This document shows, in pieces, positions 11,536-23,486 of a DNA stretch of 64,000 nucleotides. Source of the DNA: Progne subis subis. Its lineage: Eukaryota; Chordata; Aves; Passeriformes; Hirundinidae. The position numbers and the translations under genes were made by a program. Position 1 is the stretch's first letter. Each line of letters begins with the position of its first letter. The notes under the pieces were generated by a model. That model was not told the DNA's origin. It did not search any database and was given only the letters and a program-made list of their open reading frames with translations. Where the stretch lies: the NCBI GenBank assembly GCA_022316685.1, contig JAKJHU010000992.1:1-64000 (forward strand), written 5' to 3'.

Positions 11536-13900
11536 AAGTGGCCTGTTGCTTATTAGCTTGGCAGTCTTCTGTAGTAATAAAGACTAGGTTGCAGCAGTTA
11601 AGGTATTCAATGTCACTGAAATCAGCTTTGTACTAAGAACTTAGGCTTGAGCCCTAGCAGCTTGTTTTGTGTCTTCATTTTGAGACGCTGAGAGCTCAAG
11701 AAACAATGAGTAGCTTTTTCAAGATAGTGAGAAATAACAGCATTCTATTTATTTAACAACAACTAGAATGAACTAAGACATATATATTACCTTTGGCTTG
11801 AAACTAAAGCACTGCAGTACTTCATTACGGTGAAGTTTGTCATGCTTCCAGCACATTCAGTGAAAAACCTCCTACTAGGTGTTGTCCCATTCCCCTATCT
11901 AGTAAGAACACCAAGGATACTGGCTGCTGTATTCAAAGTACAAAATATTTTCTGTGTTTGCCTAAGTCTGTCACTATTGCTGCTATGGTGTTTGATAAAA
12001 AAGCCTGGATTCCATGCAGCATGTGTACTCATTGTATTCCACAAAGGATCCATGGGAAAAATAAGACATGTACTTGAGATTCACAATAGAAAAAAAATCT
12101 TTGCAAAGTAGAGGTAGTGTTATTGTGTTGACACATGGTCAAGTTGAAAGTGAAAAATAACATTAATGGTCACAAAAAACCCTCACTTATTTTCTTGCCA
12201 TTGTTGATTTGATTAATTTTAAATTATTTCCGCTCTAAGAAATTCTATGAAAAAGGCTAAGAAATTCTTTGTCCAATCCTCTTTAAGCAAAAGGTCTGTT
12301 TAGACCACTGCCATACCAAGAAGTAATAATAATAATAGTACACAATAAATCTCTTGTATAATGAAATGGAGCTAAGAAAAAGTGTACAAAATGTCACAGC
12401 CATATTTTATATATCATTATGAGGTAAATGGGATTTGAAAAATCTTGGCTATTTATCCAAAATAGTTTTACACAACTGCATAATTGTTTGAGGCTTATAG
12501 AGAAAGTAAACATTTGAACGCAAAAAGAATGTGAGTGCTGTTTGTAGCAGTTTCACAAAACGTAAAAGAAAAAATGTGGAAGCTAAAGATCAGTTCAGCA
12601 GGTTAGTTTACCCAACTGTACTCCTCTGCCAATCAGAAAACTTTTAAAAAACTTTCTAACTTATTCCTTTTTATCCACTCATTTTGTTTCCCTGTCCTGA
12701 TTGCAGAGGCACCCCTACATCTGGAAGATTTGGGGAAAGGAAAAGACAGAGAAATCCCTTTGCATCATAATATTGTCATTTGAACAGTCAATTTCCTCTG
12801 CATCTAGAAGCACTTATGCCAAAACAGATCTGTTTTTATCACTGTGTACACTCCCAAATGCACACCTAGTGTTTCACTGCAAAGGAGGAAAAGGCAGTGT
12901 TAGGCTCTGTGAGGGCAGGGCAGCTCTTTTCTGAGAAAGAGCAAAGCATTAAAATATTCAGAAAAACATACATATGTTTGTCTCTTTCCTCCTGTGCTTG
13001 GATGGGCAGAAACTAACATTAAATATATAAAAAATTGATTTTCTATAACTTTTTATATCTTGAAATTGATGGATGATGAGGAAAACTACAGGGTATTTTT
13101 TCTAGTCTAAGACTAATATGTTAAAAAATGAAAAAAAATTATTTTTTTTTGTACATTGACATGTTTCAGACTGGCAAGCATGAAATTTTAATGTATGAGT
13201 TCATAAATGCATGTGTGTTTGTGTATGCTACATGTTTTTAAGAATATTTTTATGAGGAAAGTGATTCTGGAACCGAGACAACTACTACATTGTGATTTCC
13301 TTTATGATTCACATAACTGTGATTCTTTTATTTTGGCAAGTTGCACATGTTTCTTGGACCCTTCCTGCAAGAATGTTTCCCTTTCAATAGCTGGAGTTCC
13401 ATCTTCTCCACTCTCAACAGCCTGTAGCTAAACCTCAGATCTATCATAAACAGGAGACTGAGTCAGATGACTGTAAACTAAAATAGTCTGGACATACCAA
13501 TGAGGATTTAAGTTGGCAGTCCAGCCATAGGAAGTCTAGCTTTGAAAGCTTCCATTCTGCCCATGTCAGAGTTCACTTCTCTTTAAACAGTCATGACTTA
13601 ATAATTGTGCCTTCAAGTGCTGCTCTGTGCATTTCTCTTGAGAACATCTGTGGAGTTTTCAGATTAAATCAGAATTTATACTGGATCCCTCAGTGGCCAG
13701 ATCCCTGATATAGTTGAACAAGTAAAATTATTCATCTGCTGTTGTTCAAGAAATATTCTATTTTAACACACATTCTTCAAACAGAAACATTGAACAAATA
13801 CTCCCATATGAAAGAGAGGAAGTGATTTTTGCGTCATTAAATGAAAACTTCAAACTCGTTTGAATCCCTGAACTTTGAACTTTTGAACTGGTCACCGTAC
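10541..13900. other. AT-rich unique DNA, no gene recognised
   Basis: No supported coding, RNA or transposon feature apart from the AAAT microsatellite at 11,494-11,536. Open frames are short and lack domain motifs. Confidence 0.6.
11494..11536. repeat. (AAAT)n microsatellite
   Basis: About ten to eleven AAAT/TAAA units in a row. No internal interruption is visible. Confidence 0.95.
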
Positions 13901-13908
13901 TACATGGC

Positions 13909-13972
13909 GGGAGGGGGGGTGGTGGGGAGAGGACACGGAGGGGATGGGGGGGAGTGGGGGGCAGGGGAGAGG
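13909..13972 (+). repeat. G-rich run, possible G-quadruplex
   Basis: Six or more runs of at least four G, separated by short spacers, lie on the + strand within about 60 bases. The composition stands out sharply from the AT-rich flanks. It may fold as a G-quadruplex. It does not resemble a CpG-island promoter, because the surrounding CpG content is low. Confidence 0.7.
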
Positions 13973-14207
13973 AAACAAAAAACAAAACAACCACCCACCG
14001 CAAAAAATAAATTTAAAAAAAAATACCCAGACCAGAAGCATAGTAATCATCTTATTAGGGTTTCAATTCTAGCATCTTAAATTCTGGAGTCGTGTAAAAG
14101 CAGAACAAAAGCAGAACAATTGTTGCATTCTCTATGAAAGTTAAGACTAACTGCAGCAGAAAGAGAGATTCCTACTGGCATCTGAAAAAAGCCTGTAAAA
14201 CCACTTT

Positions 14208-14209
<2 letters not shown>

Positions 14210-14254
<45 letters not shown>
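14210..14254. repeat. A45 homopolymer
   Basis: Run of 45 A. There is no recognisable retrotransposed body upstream, so it is called a simple repeat rather than a retrocopy tail. Confidence 0.95.
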
Positions 14255-14255
<1 letters not shown>

Positions 14256-14749
14256 AACCAAACCCACACAATAAATCTCACCTCTTTCCTAACACACTCT
14301 TTTCTTTGATTTGAAACAGAAGTGCTTGTTGTCAGATTTATTATTTCCTCCCCTCCTACACATGTCATTGAAGGAAATATAAAGGTGACTGTTCCATACT
14401 GTTTCCTGTGAGGTTCCTCTGAGAGTTCATGGTAGAAGAGAGAAACTCACAGGTCAGGGATTATGTACCATGTTAGGGTGCTAAGGAATGCAGTCACTAT
14501 TACCCCCATGAGAGCAAAATATAACTTTTTCATGTAATCTTGCAAATCAAAGATCAATCTGCTTCAAAGATTAGACTACTTTGATAAAATATATTGCAGT
14601 GAGAAAAAAAAATGGGTATGCAGTTGGTACACAGAAGGGTGGAGATTTGGATTCCAAAGACATTATTTACATTTTTTTCTCAACATATATTATCAATCAT
14701 TCTAATGAAGCCCTTGATTTACAACCTGATGCCTAGGAGTATTATCCCA

Positions 14750-14752
<3 letters not shown>

Positions 14753-14796
<44 letters not shown>
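14753..14796. repeat. A44 homopolymer
   Basis: Second long A run, about 500 bp after the first. The intervening sequence does not look like a processed gene copy. Confidence 0.95.
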
Positions 14797-14798
<2 letters not shown>

Positions 14799-17700
14799 GT
14801 TTGAGTAGAAGATATATGGATTTATAATGTGATAGTATTTTCATTTAGTAGAGATTGTTATGTATTTTAGAGAGAATAAATCCCATGACATTTAGAGATT
14901 TGTGAGCTAAAGAAGCCTGACAAAAAATTTTTTGTGAGAAATCCACCTGGATCTGCAAAACTATTAAATGGTAATTTAAAATTCTATTTTAAAAATACTA
15001 TCATTAGCTTTTATAGTGAAGGGGTATATATCAAAAAAAGGGGGCAAGAATTCCCAGAAAGACATTTTTCTGTAGTTCTGTTGAGCTCTCAAAAGCATCA
15101 GTGTAAGAAGACTAAAAATACTTGGCTCTGGTACAAAATCTATCTTTCCAGGCCTTCAAGCCTCTATATCATAAAAAAATATCTCCATACACCTTCATCT
15201 TTTTTCATGTTCTACTCTATTCCTCTTGCTTCACTAATGGTTTTAATTGTAAGAATTAATCCTTTATGCATTTCCCATACAGACACTAATTTCGCTGCCT
15301 CTTTCCTGACTTTTCCTTTATATTGTGACTAAGCTTGTTCATTAAGTTACAGTTTTTGCCTTCTCCAAATCCACTTTAAAATCTCATTGATGCTTTGCTG
15401 CTTATAATAACAGAAAGGAAAAATAATATGTCCCATTGATAAATAGGCAGCAATCAAATGTTTACAGTGTGCATATTCCTCAGCTAGCGGGCCGCTAACA
15501 CTGCTGACATAATTTTCCTCTCTTCATTTTCCTCTTCTCTTTTATTGAGATAATAATAATAAACTGAGTTTTGACATTAACAACCTTTCAGAACTTTGTT
15601 TTGTTTTGGTGGGGGGTTTTGACATATGAAATAACGTCAGTATTCTGAATACAAAACTAAATTATTTAAATTTCATGTTGTCTCAAGACAGGTTAGTTGT
15701 ACCAAGTGCACTCTCTTTTGCTGATAATATACTTGGAAATTTTGTCTTTTCTAGATTGTCACGGCCATAATGTTCCTTTTATTCAGTGCTTCTCGTCACA
15801 TGGAACTATTGGGGTACACAACTGCCATCACAGTCAAACAGGCTGTCATAAAGCAAAAAGTGGGACCCTGAAACACATCTTTGGACCAACTGTTTTTTTA
15901 TTTATATCCTTTGCTCATTACTTAATGAACTTAAGGATGACCAATCTATCATTTATATTTTTTGCATTGCTTATTTGGCTTCCCTGTGGTAGAACATCTC
16001 AAGCTCACAGATGTTTATAAATTCTGGTAACAGTTTGGGCAGTACAATATAAGAGTAAATAAAGTGCAAGTCACAGGATGTACTGCAAGCTGCTGCAAAT
16101 GATGGACTCAATATCATACTGGAACACATCCCAAAAGCACCATCAGGCACACTAACTTCTTGTTACCACAATGATATTTTGCTGGTCTGTATTAATCAAG
16201 TACTTCTAAAGAACTTTACTATTATTGCCTCTTTTTGAATGGACCTAGGTTGGTCCAAAGCTTCAATATATATCAAATCCCAGTTGTAGAAAATGTTGTT
16301 TTGGAACTGGTTAAAGCTACTGAATTCATTCAAGATGAAGTACACATTTTCTTTTGTTTACAAGCACTGTTTTGTTGTTTGAAATAAAACTAAAAATTTC
16401 AAATTTTGGATGTCATAAAACCTCTTTTCCAGTGTGACTCTTTCTAAAACAAAAGTTAATAAATAAGAAACATTAGTGCTTAACCAGATGTAATAATGCA
16501 AGACCATTGGTCAATCAAGGACATAAAATTATAACAAGGTAATAATGTGTGCTCATAATAAACTGAGCATCAAATAGGAGAAGGATGTAAGAGAAGATCT
16601 GAGTTCATAATTGCCACCTTATTGTGGAATGTACCTTGGTCACCCGCTGATTTGTAAGCCAGCAGCAAAGCAATTTCAGAACTATATGCATATTTTTAAT
16701 TGATTCTTGGCAAGTTCACTTCCATATCTGCCAGATGCTCTGCATTTTGCAGTAGCAATCTGAATCTCTTGTCTGTTATAATATTTCCTGCCATGCTAAA
16801 CAGATCCATTCATGCTAAACATCTATATGCTTGTTGATGTGTAAACAAGCTATCTAACAGGATATACTGGCAAGATCAGATCAGCAAAAAAGTTATTACA
16901 GATATTCTGATGGACATTTTCCGATTTCTCTAAGTATCTCATCAAGGTAGAAATGCACCACTGCAGGCAGCAATTGCTTTGCCTTTAGCTGAATAGCTAC
17001 AACAGCATTTTGTGCCAGATTTCTCCAGAGGTTCATGCTTTTTAAATCTTGAACTGTGGTACTTCTGCTATTGCCATTGCTGGGAAAAGCTAAGCAGAGC
17101 GAGAAGTGGAAATTGTTGGAGCACTGCCACCTGTGCTATATATTATTGAGTGGAAGCTGCTGTTATGACAATTTTCTGTGCTTTCGTATATCAGAAGACC
17201 CACACCAACCCAGCCTATCACGTATTTTTTCCAATATCTCAAAAGGGCTTTGGCCCTTGGACCATTGTTAGTGTTCCAGAGTCACAGTGTGAAAAGATCT
17301 TTTTAACCCAATAATAAATGGTGGTAGCTTTCGTGGTAGTTTTCTGAGATGGAAGGAAAATACGTTGGAAAACAGAAAAGTTGAAAAACCTTAACTGAGG
17401 CAGATATTTCAGTGTTATAAATTACATCTTTTGCTGAAGCGATTTAGAAAGTCTTGGCAGTGCCCATTCATGGACAGTTATAGTGAGGCACTTCAACAGA
17501 ACTAAAGACCATTTATAAGATTATTTCTTATGCAGACAATCTAGCTTTACACCTAAATTCTTGTTTTAAACTATGTTCTTTTGCAAAGTATTAAAAGAGC
17601 TGCTCACAAATAGCTTGCATTTAGGAATTTGATCATGTCATTTAACTATTAGTTTAGGTTGCCAGCTTTAAGCAACCCCACTGGAAAATCATGACTTCTT

Positions 17701-18147
17701 GAGGGTTGACTTCTGTTGCAGACATAAAACCACAAAACAAATTTTCTGCTTCCTGATTCATGTTGACACCTGCATTTATTTATATCAATCAGGATGAAGC
17801 CAGATGAAAGCACTGATGAACTTTTGTGTGTGCTGCCAAAGAACATATACATTTCCAAATTTTTGGAAAAAAGTAATCAATAATGTATATATACCAATAC
17901 TTGCTCATTGCAATGTCTTGCTAAACACTGATTGTCACATATATTACATTGTCATCTCTAGAAAAGACACAAACAAACCTCCTAATGGAAAACAAATACA
18001 AAGGCAGGAAGAGCATGCAGCTAAAGTGGGGAAGACAAAGAAAAACAGCTTAAATATGAAAGAAAGCATGCCAGTTGCTAGATTCTGGTAGACTAGATGT
18101 TACAAAATACACAACAGAATCTTAAGGCTTCTCTTTGTATGTGGGAG
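14797..18147. other. AT-rich DNA with a possible hAT relic
   Basis: No host gene was recognised. The only structured signal is the antisense hAT-like relic at about 16,600-17,350, listed separately. The rest is AT-rich with short frames that lack motifs. Confidence 0.55.
16600..17350 (-). pseudogene. Possible hAT-family DNA transposon relic
   Basis: On the minus strand around 16,810 down to 16,690, one frame reads FSMAGNIITDKRFRLLLQN, then about 15 more residues ending NLPRIN before a stop. The pattern Phe-Ser-x-Ala-Gly-x-Ile, a basic pair, then Leu-rich sequence, is that of the hAT C-terminal dimerisation domain. Upstream on the same strand (about 17,040-16,905) another frame is open for about 45 residues. 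No terminal inverted repeats or 8-bp target duplication were found, and several stops and shifts interrupt the frame. If real, it is an old dead transposase; a chance match cannot be excluded. Confidence 0.3.
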
Positions 18148-18817
18148 TGCCATAGGTTGCAATGCAAGATGTAACCAAAAGTATGTATTCTATTACCATC
18201 TGTTAAAACCAGGCAGGACAGTATTCTTTATCTCTTCCATGACCTATCCTCCATCCAGGGGGATATCTTCTGTTAATGGGCCATTGAGTCTCACTGCATG
18301 ACTTGTAAAATTACATCATCCCATAGTGAGGTGCACCACCCAGGTGGAGGAGTCCAGCATTCCTAGTTGGATGAAAATATGAGATTCAGAACCCCAGGAC
18401 AGCCTGTTTCCACTGGATTCCCAGAGGAAGATTAGACTTATCTACACCACCAATGGACCTTCAGAGGAAAACTGTACCCTTCTACAGGATCATTGCTTCA
18501 AGAGAACCATCATCTATCACTCCAGGAGGACTGCAGCCACCACTTAATTGGACTGCTACCAACATCCTGACTGACAAGGTGCCAGGTTGTATTCTGACTC
18601 TGTCAGTGTTTCCTTTTTGTTTGGTTGGGCTTTTTTGTACTACTACATTTTTCATTAAATGTTTCTAGTAAAGAACTATTATTCCTATTCCCACATCTTT
18701 TCCTGAGGGCCCCTGAATTTCAAAATTATAATAATTCAGAGGGAGGGGGTTTACATCTTCAACAGAGGCCCTGGCTTTCCTTAGCAGACACCTGTCTTTT
18801 CAAACCAAGACAGGGAA
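18143..18817 (+). repeat. Solo LTR, family A
   Basis: An LTR body from TG at 18,148 to CA at 18,812. It is flanked by GGGAG (18,143-18,147) and GGGAA (18,813-18,817), an imperfect 5-bp target duplication. A TA-rich promoter-like segment near 18,366 and an ATTAAA at about 18,654 support the + orientation. The U3 half matches 31,058-31,652, and the 3' third matches 2,490-2,685 and 59,641-60,009. No internal retroviral sequence adjoins it, so it is a solo LTR. Five-base duplications fit class I or ERVL elements. The frames inside it are not genes. Confidence 0.8.
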
Positions 18818-20013
18818 CTAGGTTTCTTGTAATCTCACAGTGCAAGTGAGTGTACAGTAAAAAATACTGCAGGAACTTTTTTTTTTTTTTTGGTCACTGA
18901 TTTTAGTATAATTCAAAAGGCCATGAGAGACTATGAGGATGAACTGATATAAAAATTGTCTCTAAAAATTTTTTTATTCAAAAGAATAATAGAAAGAAGA
19001 TTATGAAAACATGTTGGGGATGCTGTTTTCCATGAGGAAAACAATACTTAGACAACCATCAAATGAAGATATTCTTCATCAACTTGTTCCATTTTCATAT
19101 TCTGTCTCTTATTAGTAGAAGAGATACACTTCTCACTTTCATGTTTTCAGTTTTCCACTATTAGCATGATACCACTCCATAATCACAAACACAAATATTA
19201 CTTTGCATGAGCCATGCTGAGATGTGACCATTTCTCAGCTGGCTGAAGCAATATCCCAGCAAGGCACATAGAATATCTTATTCCTTAGTGTTATAAGTAG
19301 TTCTTATTTACCATTAGAAGACAATTTCATATTTTGTTTGTGTGAATACTAATGGATGATGCTAAATTTTGAACACAGCATTTGAGTGAATGCCATTTGG
19401 CAGCATTTTTTTCACTTCTCTCAGATTTTGGCATTTTCAGGAAGTTAATTCATCTGCAGTAGATTTTGAATTTTTACATCAGGGGAAAATTTTGTGGACA
19501 TGCAAAGCTGGATTTCTGTGCAATTTCATTAGGGTGCTAACACTGATACTTTGTGTTCCTTTAAAAGCAGTCTCCCTTATGCTTCCTGTGATCTACTGCC
19601 AAAACCTGTCCAACACGCAGGGTTGAATTTACAATCTGGCAAGACAAGATCATATCCTTTAGGTCCTTCAAAGAAAGGCACAGCACAGGAACTCAAAGTA
19701 GATAGAGCTCTTTTTTCTGTCAAGTCTTCAGGTGTCCCTCAAGGTGACTTGGTAAATACTATGTCTGTACTCCAGCGCTGCAGTTGTAGAAATTCAGTTT
19801 TCCTAGCAATAGATGTATATAAACCGGAAGCATGAATGTCCACCTGGTAAAAAAAGAAAGGAAATAAGCTGTAAACTTTTTGATTTCTAAGAAACCGTAC
19901 AGCTTTTGGTCTGCTGTAGTTGGGAAGTTGGAGAACATATTTAAACCATGAAAACATACTTTCACTGGTGCCAGTCAGACGGATTTGTATTCTCAGGTTG
20001 CAGCATCGGAGCT
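18818..20013. other. Unique DNA, no gene recognised
   Basis: AT-rich, with a T-run at about 18,878-18,891. Frames at 19,390-19,835 overlap one another on both strands and show no domain, so they were not called. Confidence 0.6.
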
Positions 20014-20732
20014 CTCCTATGTAGCTGGTTCTGTCCCCGCACCGGGCGGCAGCTCGCTCTGGTCAGCACAGCTACAAGATGTTCCCAGTTCGGATAGGCA
20101 CGCAGGTTATTTTTACCTGCTGGTCGGCTTCTCAGCAGCAGCTGGACCAAGTAGTGTCTTGACAGCAGCGGCAGTAGAAGAAAAGGCTGGCTCTCAGCTA
20201 ACAGGTTAAAAGATGTTTATTCCGGCACAGCTGCGGGAAGTCCGCAGCTGGTCCAAACCTCAGGCCAGAGAGGCCAGCAAGCGAGAGAGGAGAGCAGAGT
20301 AGAGAGGATTTGAATCTCCCTCCTCCACCTTATAAGCGGGGGAGGGGTTCGGGGGGGGGGGGGGTGGTTTACAACAAGACAACAAATCAGGGGATTCAGG
20401 GGGTAACAAGGTGTGCCCACCCCCAAGCCTCGGACCAGTAAAATCCAGAGCTAAAGGAATCCCCCCCAGGGGACCTATCTCCTGAAGCCCTCTCCCTGAG
20501 ATTTTGCAACCCAGGAGGGCCCCCAAAGTGATAGACAGGCTGCCCCAGAGCGAGGGGGGGGGTGGCAGAAGGGATGGACAAGGATAGGTGGGGGGTGGGA
20601 TGATTGACACAAAACACCTTATTATACAGAAAACACAAAAGGGTTACAGAATTGGGGATACAGTGAAATGAACCATAACATAAACTTCTTATAAAAACCT
20701 AACAAAACAATTCTCGCATCACCACACTCCTA
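20014..20732 (-). repeat. Class II solo LTR with 6-bp duplication CTCCTA
   Basis: On the minus strand the LTR runs from 20,726 (TGTGGTGATG...) to 20,020 (...AGCTACA). CTCCTA occurs directly outside each end (20,014-20,019 and 20,727-20,732), a perfect 6-bp target duplication, as expected for alpha/beta-like (class II) retroviruses. The reverse complement carries a TATA-like CTTATAAG at 20,330-20,337 and AATAAA at 20,216-20,221. The U3 is very C-rich in sense (G-rich on the + strand, with a G run at about 20,350-20,363). Length is 707 bp and there is no adjoining gag or pol. The proline-rich frames across it are compositional. Confidence 0.9.
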
Positions 20733-22436
20733 GCTATACATTATGTACATTTCTATCAATACATGCAATATTGTCTTTTCTGCTTGTTTTTTTTCCTCTG
20801 CTAGCACAGATTTGCTGCTTTCCTCTTCATATAAAAATTCTTTTTCCTGCCTTAACTGTGTTGTTGATAACATTGTTCGGCACAATACCTTACAGAACTC
20901 ACTTGAGCATGGCAATTTGGCAAGTGGTAAACAGTGTGTAGCAGTGAAAATCTTACACCATTTCAAAGAGTGAGCAATTTGAGAAGCATAAGGACAAGTG
21001 AATAAAAATAAATGTTTATTTAATAAATACTAAGTCTTTTTAAAACTCTCTCGTAAAGCCTTCTACTTAAGGTTTATTCTCTTAAAATGAAAAAAGCTGA
21101 AGTGGGTTTAGAAGGACTTTTTACCATACTGTAAATTAGAAAAACAGCTCCCATCTATGGAACTCAAAACTCTTCAACCCTTTAAGGCAGTAAAAAACAC
21201 TTTGTATTGTCATATCTGGAAAAATAAAATATTATGCTTTCAGATTTTTGTGTTCAGCTACAGATTTGCACTGGGCTTAATGCCTCTTTATTTTCCATGT
21301 AAATGGATTTTCAAAGTTGTTTCTGTGGAAAAGTGAAGGCATTTTTTTCTATTTTTCCACTTAATGTCATTGAGCTGGCATTTGAGTGAATTATGAAAAA
21401 TCAAGAGTCTGAAAGCTATGGCCCTGCTGAAGTCCACTGTATAGTCAGAAGCAATTTATGCAGAACAATGAGAAAAAATCCAATAGATCTGAAAATGTGC
21501 ACAGAGAAAGCAGCAGTACTTTGCTTTATTAATAATTTATTTCTCCTTTTCATCTTAATTTTTCATATCTTTTTGGGTTTTTTCCTCTTACAGAAACAAC
21601 CACAGCATGAAAAATATCCACTAACACTAACATTTTCAAATAGTTTCCACTATATTCACACTTGAGTTTGCTAGAGTTTATTTCAGCAGAAACTTTGAGC
21701 CATTTGCTTATGCTCATTTTTCAGAAAGGCAGTGACTAAGCATGTCTTTGGCTATTAAGAGAAGACAAGAGAAGGAACAGCTCCAGTTTAACCAAAGTAT
21801 TCAAGTTCTAGTTTCTACTTGTGGCTCTAATTTTCACTGAAATCAATGACAACTCTACATAGAAGTATCTTTGTTAATATCACCTGAAGATGTTTTAATA
21901 ATCAACTTATTTACATAAGCAGAGAAAGTAACCATAGACTTTGTTGCAAAAAGGCTCTGGCTATTAGAATCTGCCTCTTTAAAGACCTAAGTGTTCACTG
22001 ATCTTGTTACCAAAATCTCAATCACTTGACCTCTCTTGGAGGAAAAGATCTGTCTTTAACTGTCTGTATTTAAAGTAACTCACACTGATTGATTTTTTTT
22101 ATTATTATTTTATATTTTTTAAAGGGAAGCAAGCCATTCTCTCTAAATTAAAAGTGAAATATATGTCTATGGTACTGGGTTTTGATATGAACCCAAATCA
22201 TGCTAGAATCACAGTGAACAGAAATAATGGAAACATAGGATATTCCACAGCCACTGGAACTTGCAATTTTTGCAAACGAGGACATCTCCTGTTGGAATGC
22301 TTTAAAAGCATTCTTAGTCTAGGCAATGCCAAAGACTGGTAGACAGTGCACTGTAAGAATGAGATTTCTGGAGGCTAACAGGAAAACACAAAACAAACAT
22401 ACTGATGAAGTTTCAAGATTTACAGCTGTGTTGGTT
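20733..22436. other. AT-rich unique DNA, no gene recognised
   Basis: Short frames only, none with a motif. Nothing structural was noted. Confidence 0.6.
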
Positions 22437-23486
22437 TTGCACAGCCTATTTTTCGGTAGAAAGAGGTCACAGAGGTGGCTTCTGTGAGAAGCTGCCAGAA
22501 GCTTCCACAATGTCTGGCAGAGCCAATCCCTGAAGGCTCTGAAGATGGACATGCTGCTGGGCAAAGCTGGGCCAGTTAGAGAGGTTGGTAAAGCCTCTGG
22601 TATAACATATTTAAGAAGAAAATCAAAGCAAAGTGGGGGACAGTGTTAATTCCAGCCAGAGAAGAGGAGAACTTGTGAGGGAAACAGCAAGGAGACACCA
22701 AGGTCAATGGAGAAGGAGGGGAGGAGGTGCTCCAGATGCCAGAGCCAAGATTCCTCTGCAGGCCATGGTGAGACCATGGTGAAGCAGCTGTGCCCCTGCA
22801 GCCCTTGGGGATCCATGGGGAATGCAGAGATCCACCCATGGGGGAGGTGTCCACGCTGGAGCAGGTGGAGGCCTGGAGGAGGCTGTGATCCAGCTGGAGA
22901 CCTGGAGGAGAGAGGGGGCCCTTGCTTCAAGGCTGGAGCAGCCTGTCCTTGGAGGACTGCATCCCGTGGAAAGAGAGACCCACAGGCTGCAGTTTTGGGA
23001 ACATTGTCTGCCTGTGGGGACAGTTCACGTTGCAACAGGTGCGGTTTGGCTGCTGCTCATGAGAGTGGACCCATGCTGAGGAAGTTCACAGAGAGCTGTC
23101 TCCCATGGGAGGGATCCTACAGCCTCAGAGGGGAAGGACTCCTCTCCCAGAGCAATGGAAGAAAATCTCGGTGATGAAGTGACCAAAACCCCCATGCCCT
23201 GTCTCTCTGTGCTGTCAATAGGAAGGAGGGAGGGGATGGGGGAAGAAAAAGGTTTTTTAAGGGTTTATTTTATTTCTCATTATCCTCCTCTGATTTTGTT
23301 AGTAATAAATTCACTTTGTACTTCTAAGCTGAGCCTGTTTTGCCCTTGGAGTGTTTTCTCGTGTTCCTTATCTCAACTCATGAAGCCTTCATTATTTTTT
23401 TCTTTCCTCTGCCCAGTTATGGGAGGGGAGGGTGAGTGAGTGACTTTTGTTGGTGCCAGGCATTCAGCCAATGTTAAACCATGATA
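22437..23486 (+). repeat. ERVL-type solo LTR, about 1.05 kb
   Basis: It begins TGTGTTGGTTTTGCACAG and ends in GTTAAACCATGATA, the start and end wording common in avian ERVL LTRs (the final CA is decayed to TA). A polyadenylation AATAAA lies at about 23,303, with TTATCTCAACTCATGA-like wording downstream, which fixes the + orientation. A related decayed copy lies antisense at about 57,640-58,250. No clean target duplication was seen. The Gly/Arg-rich frames on both strands within 22,646-23,174 are products of the GC-rich U3/R and are not genes. Confidence 0.75.

Noticed and set aside
14210..14796. Two long A runs about 500 bp apart, possible retrocopy tails
   Set aside because: No processed-gene sequence upstream of either, and no flanking target duplication was seen.
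22646..23174. 129- and 155-codon frames
   Set aside because: They fall in the GC-rich part of an ERVL LTR and have no recognisable domain.
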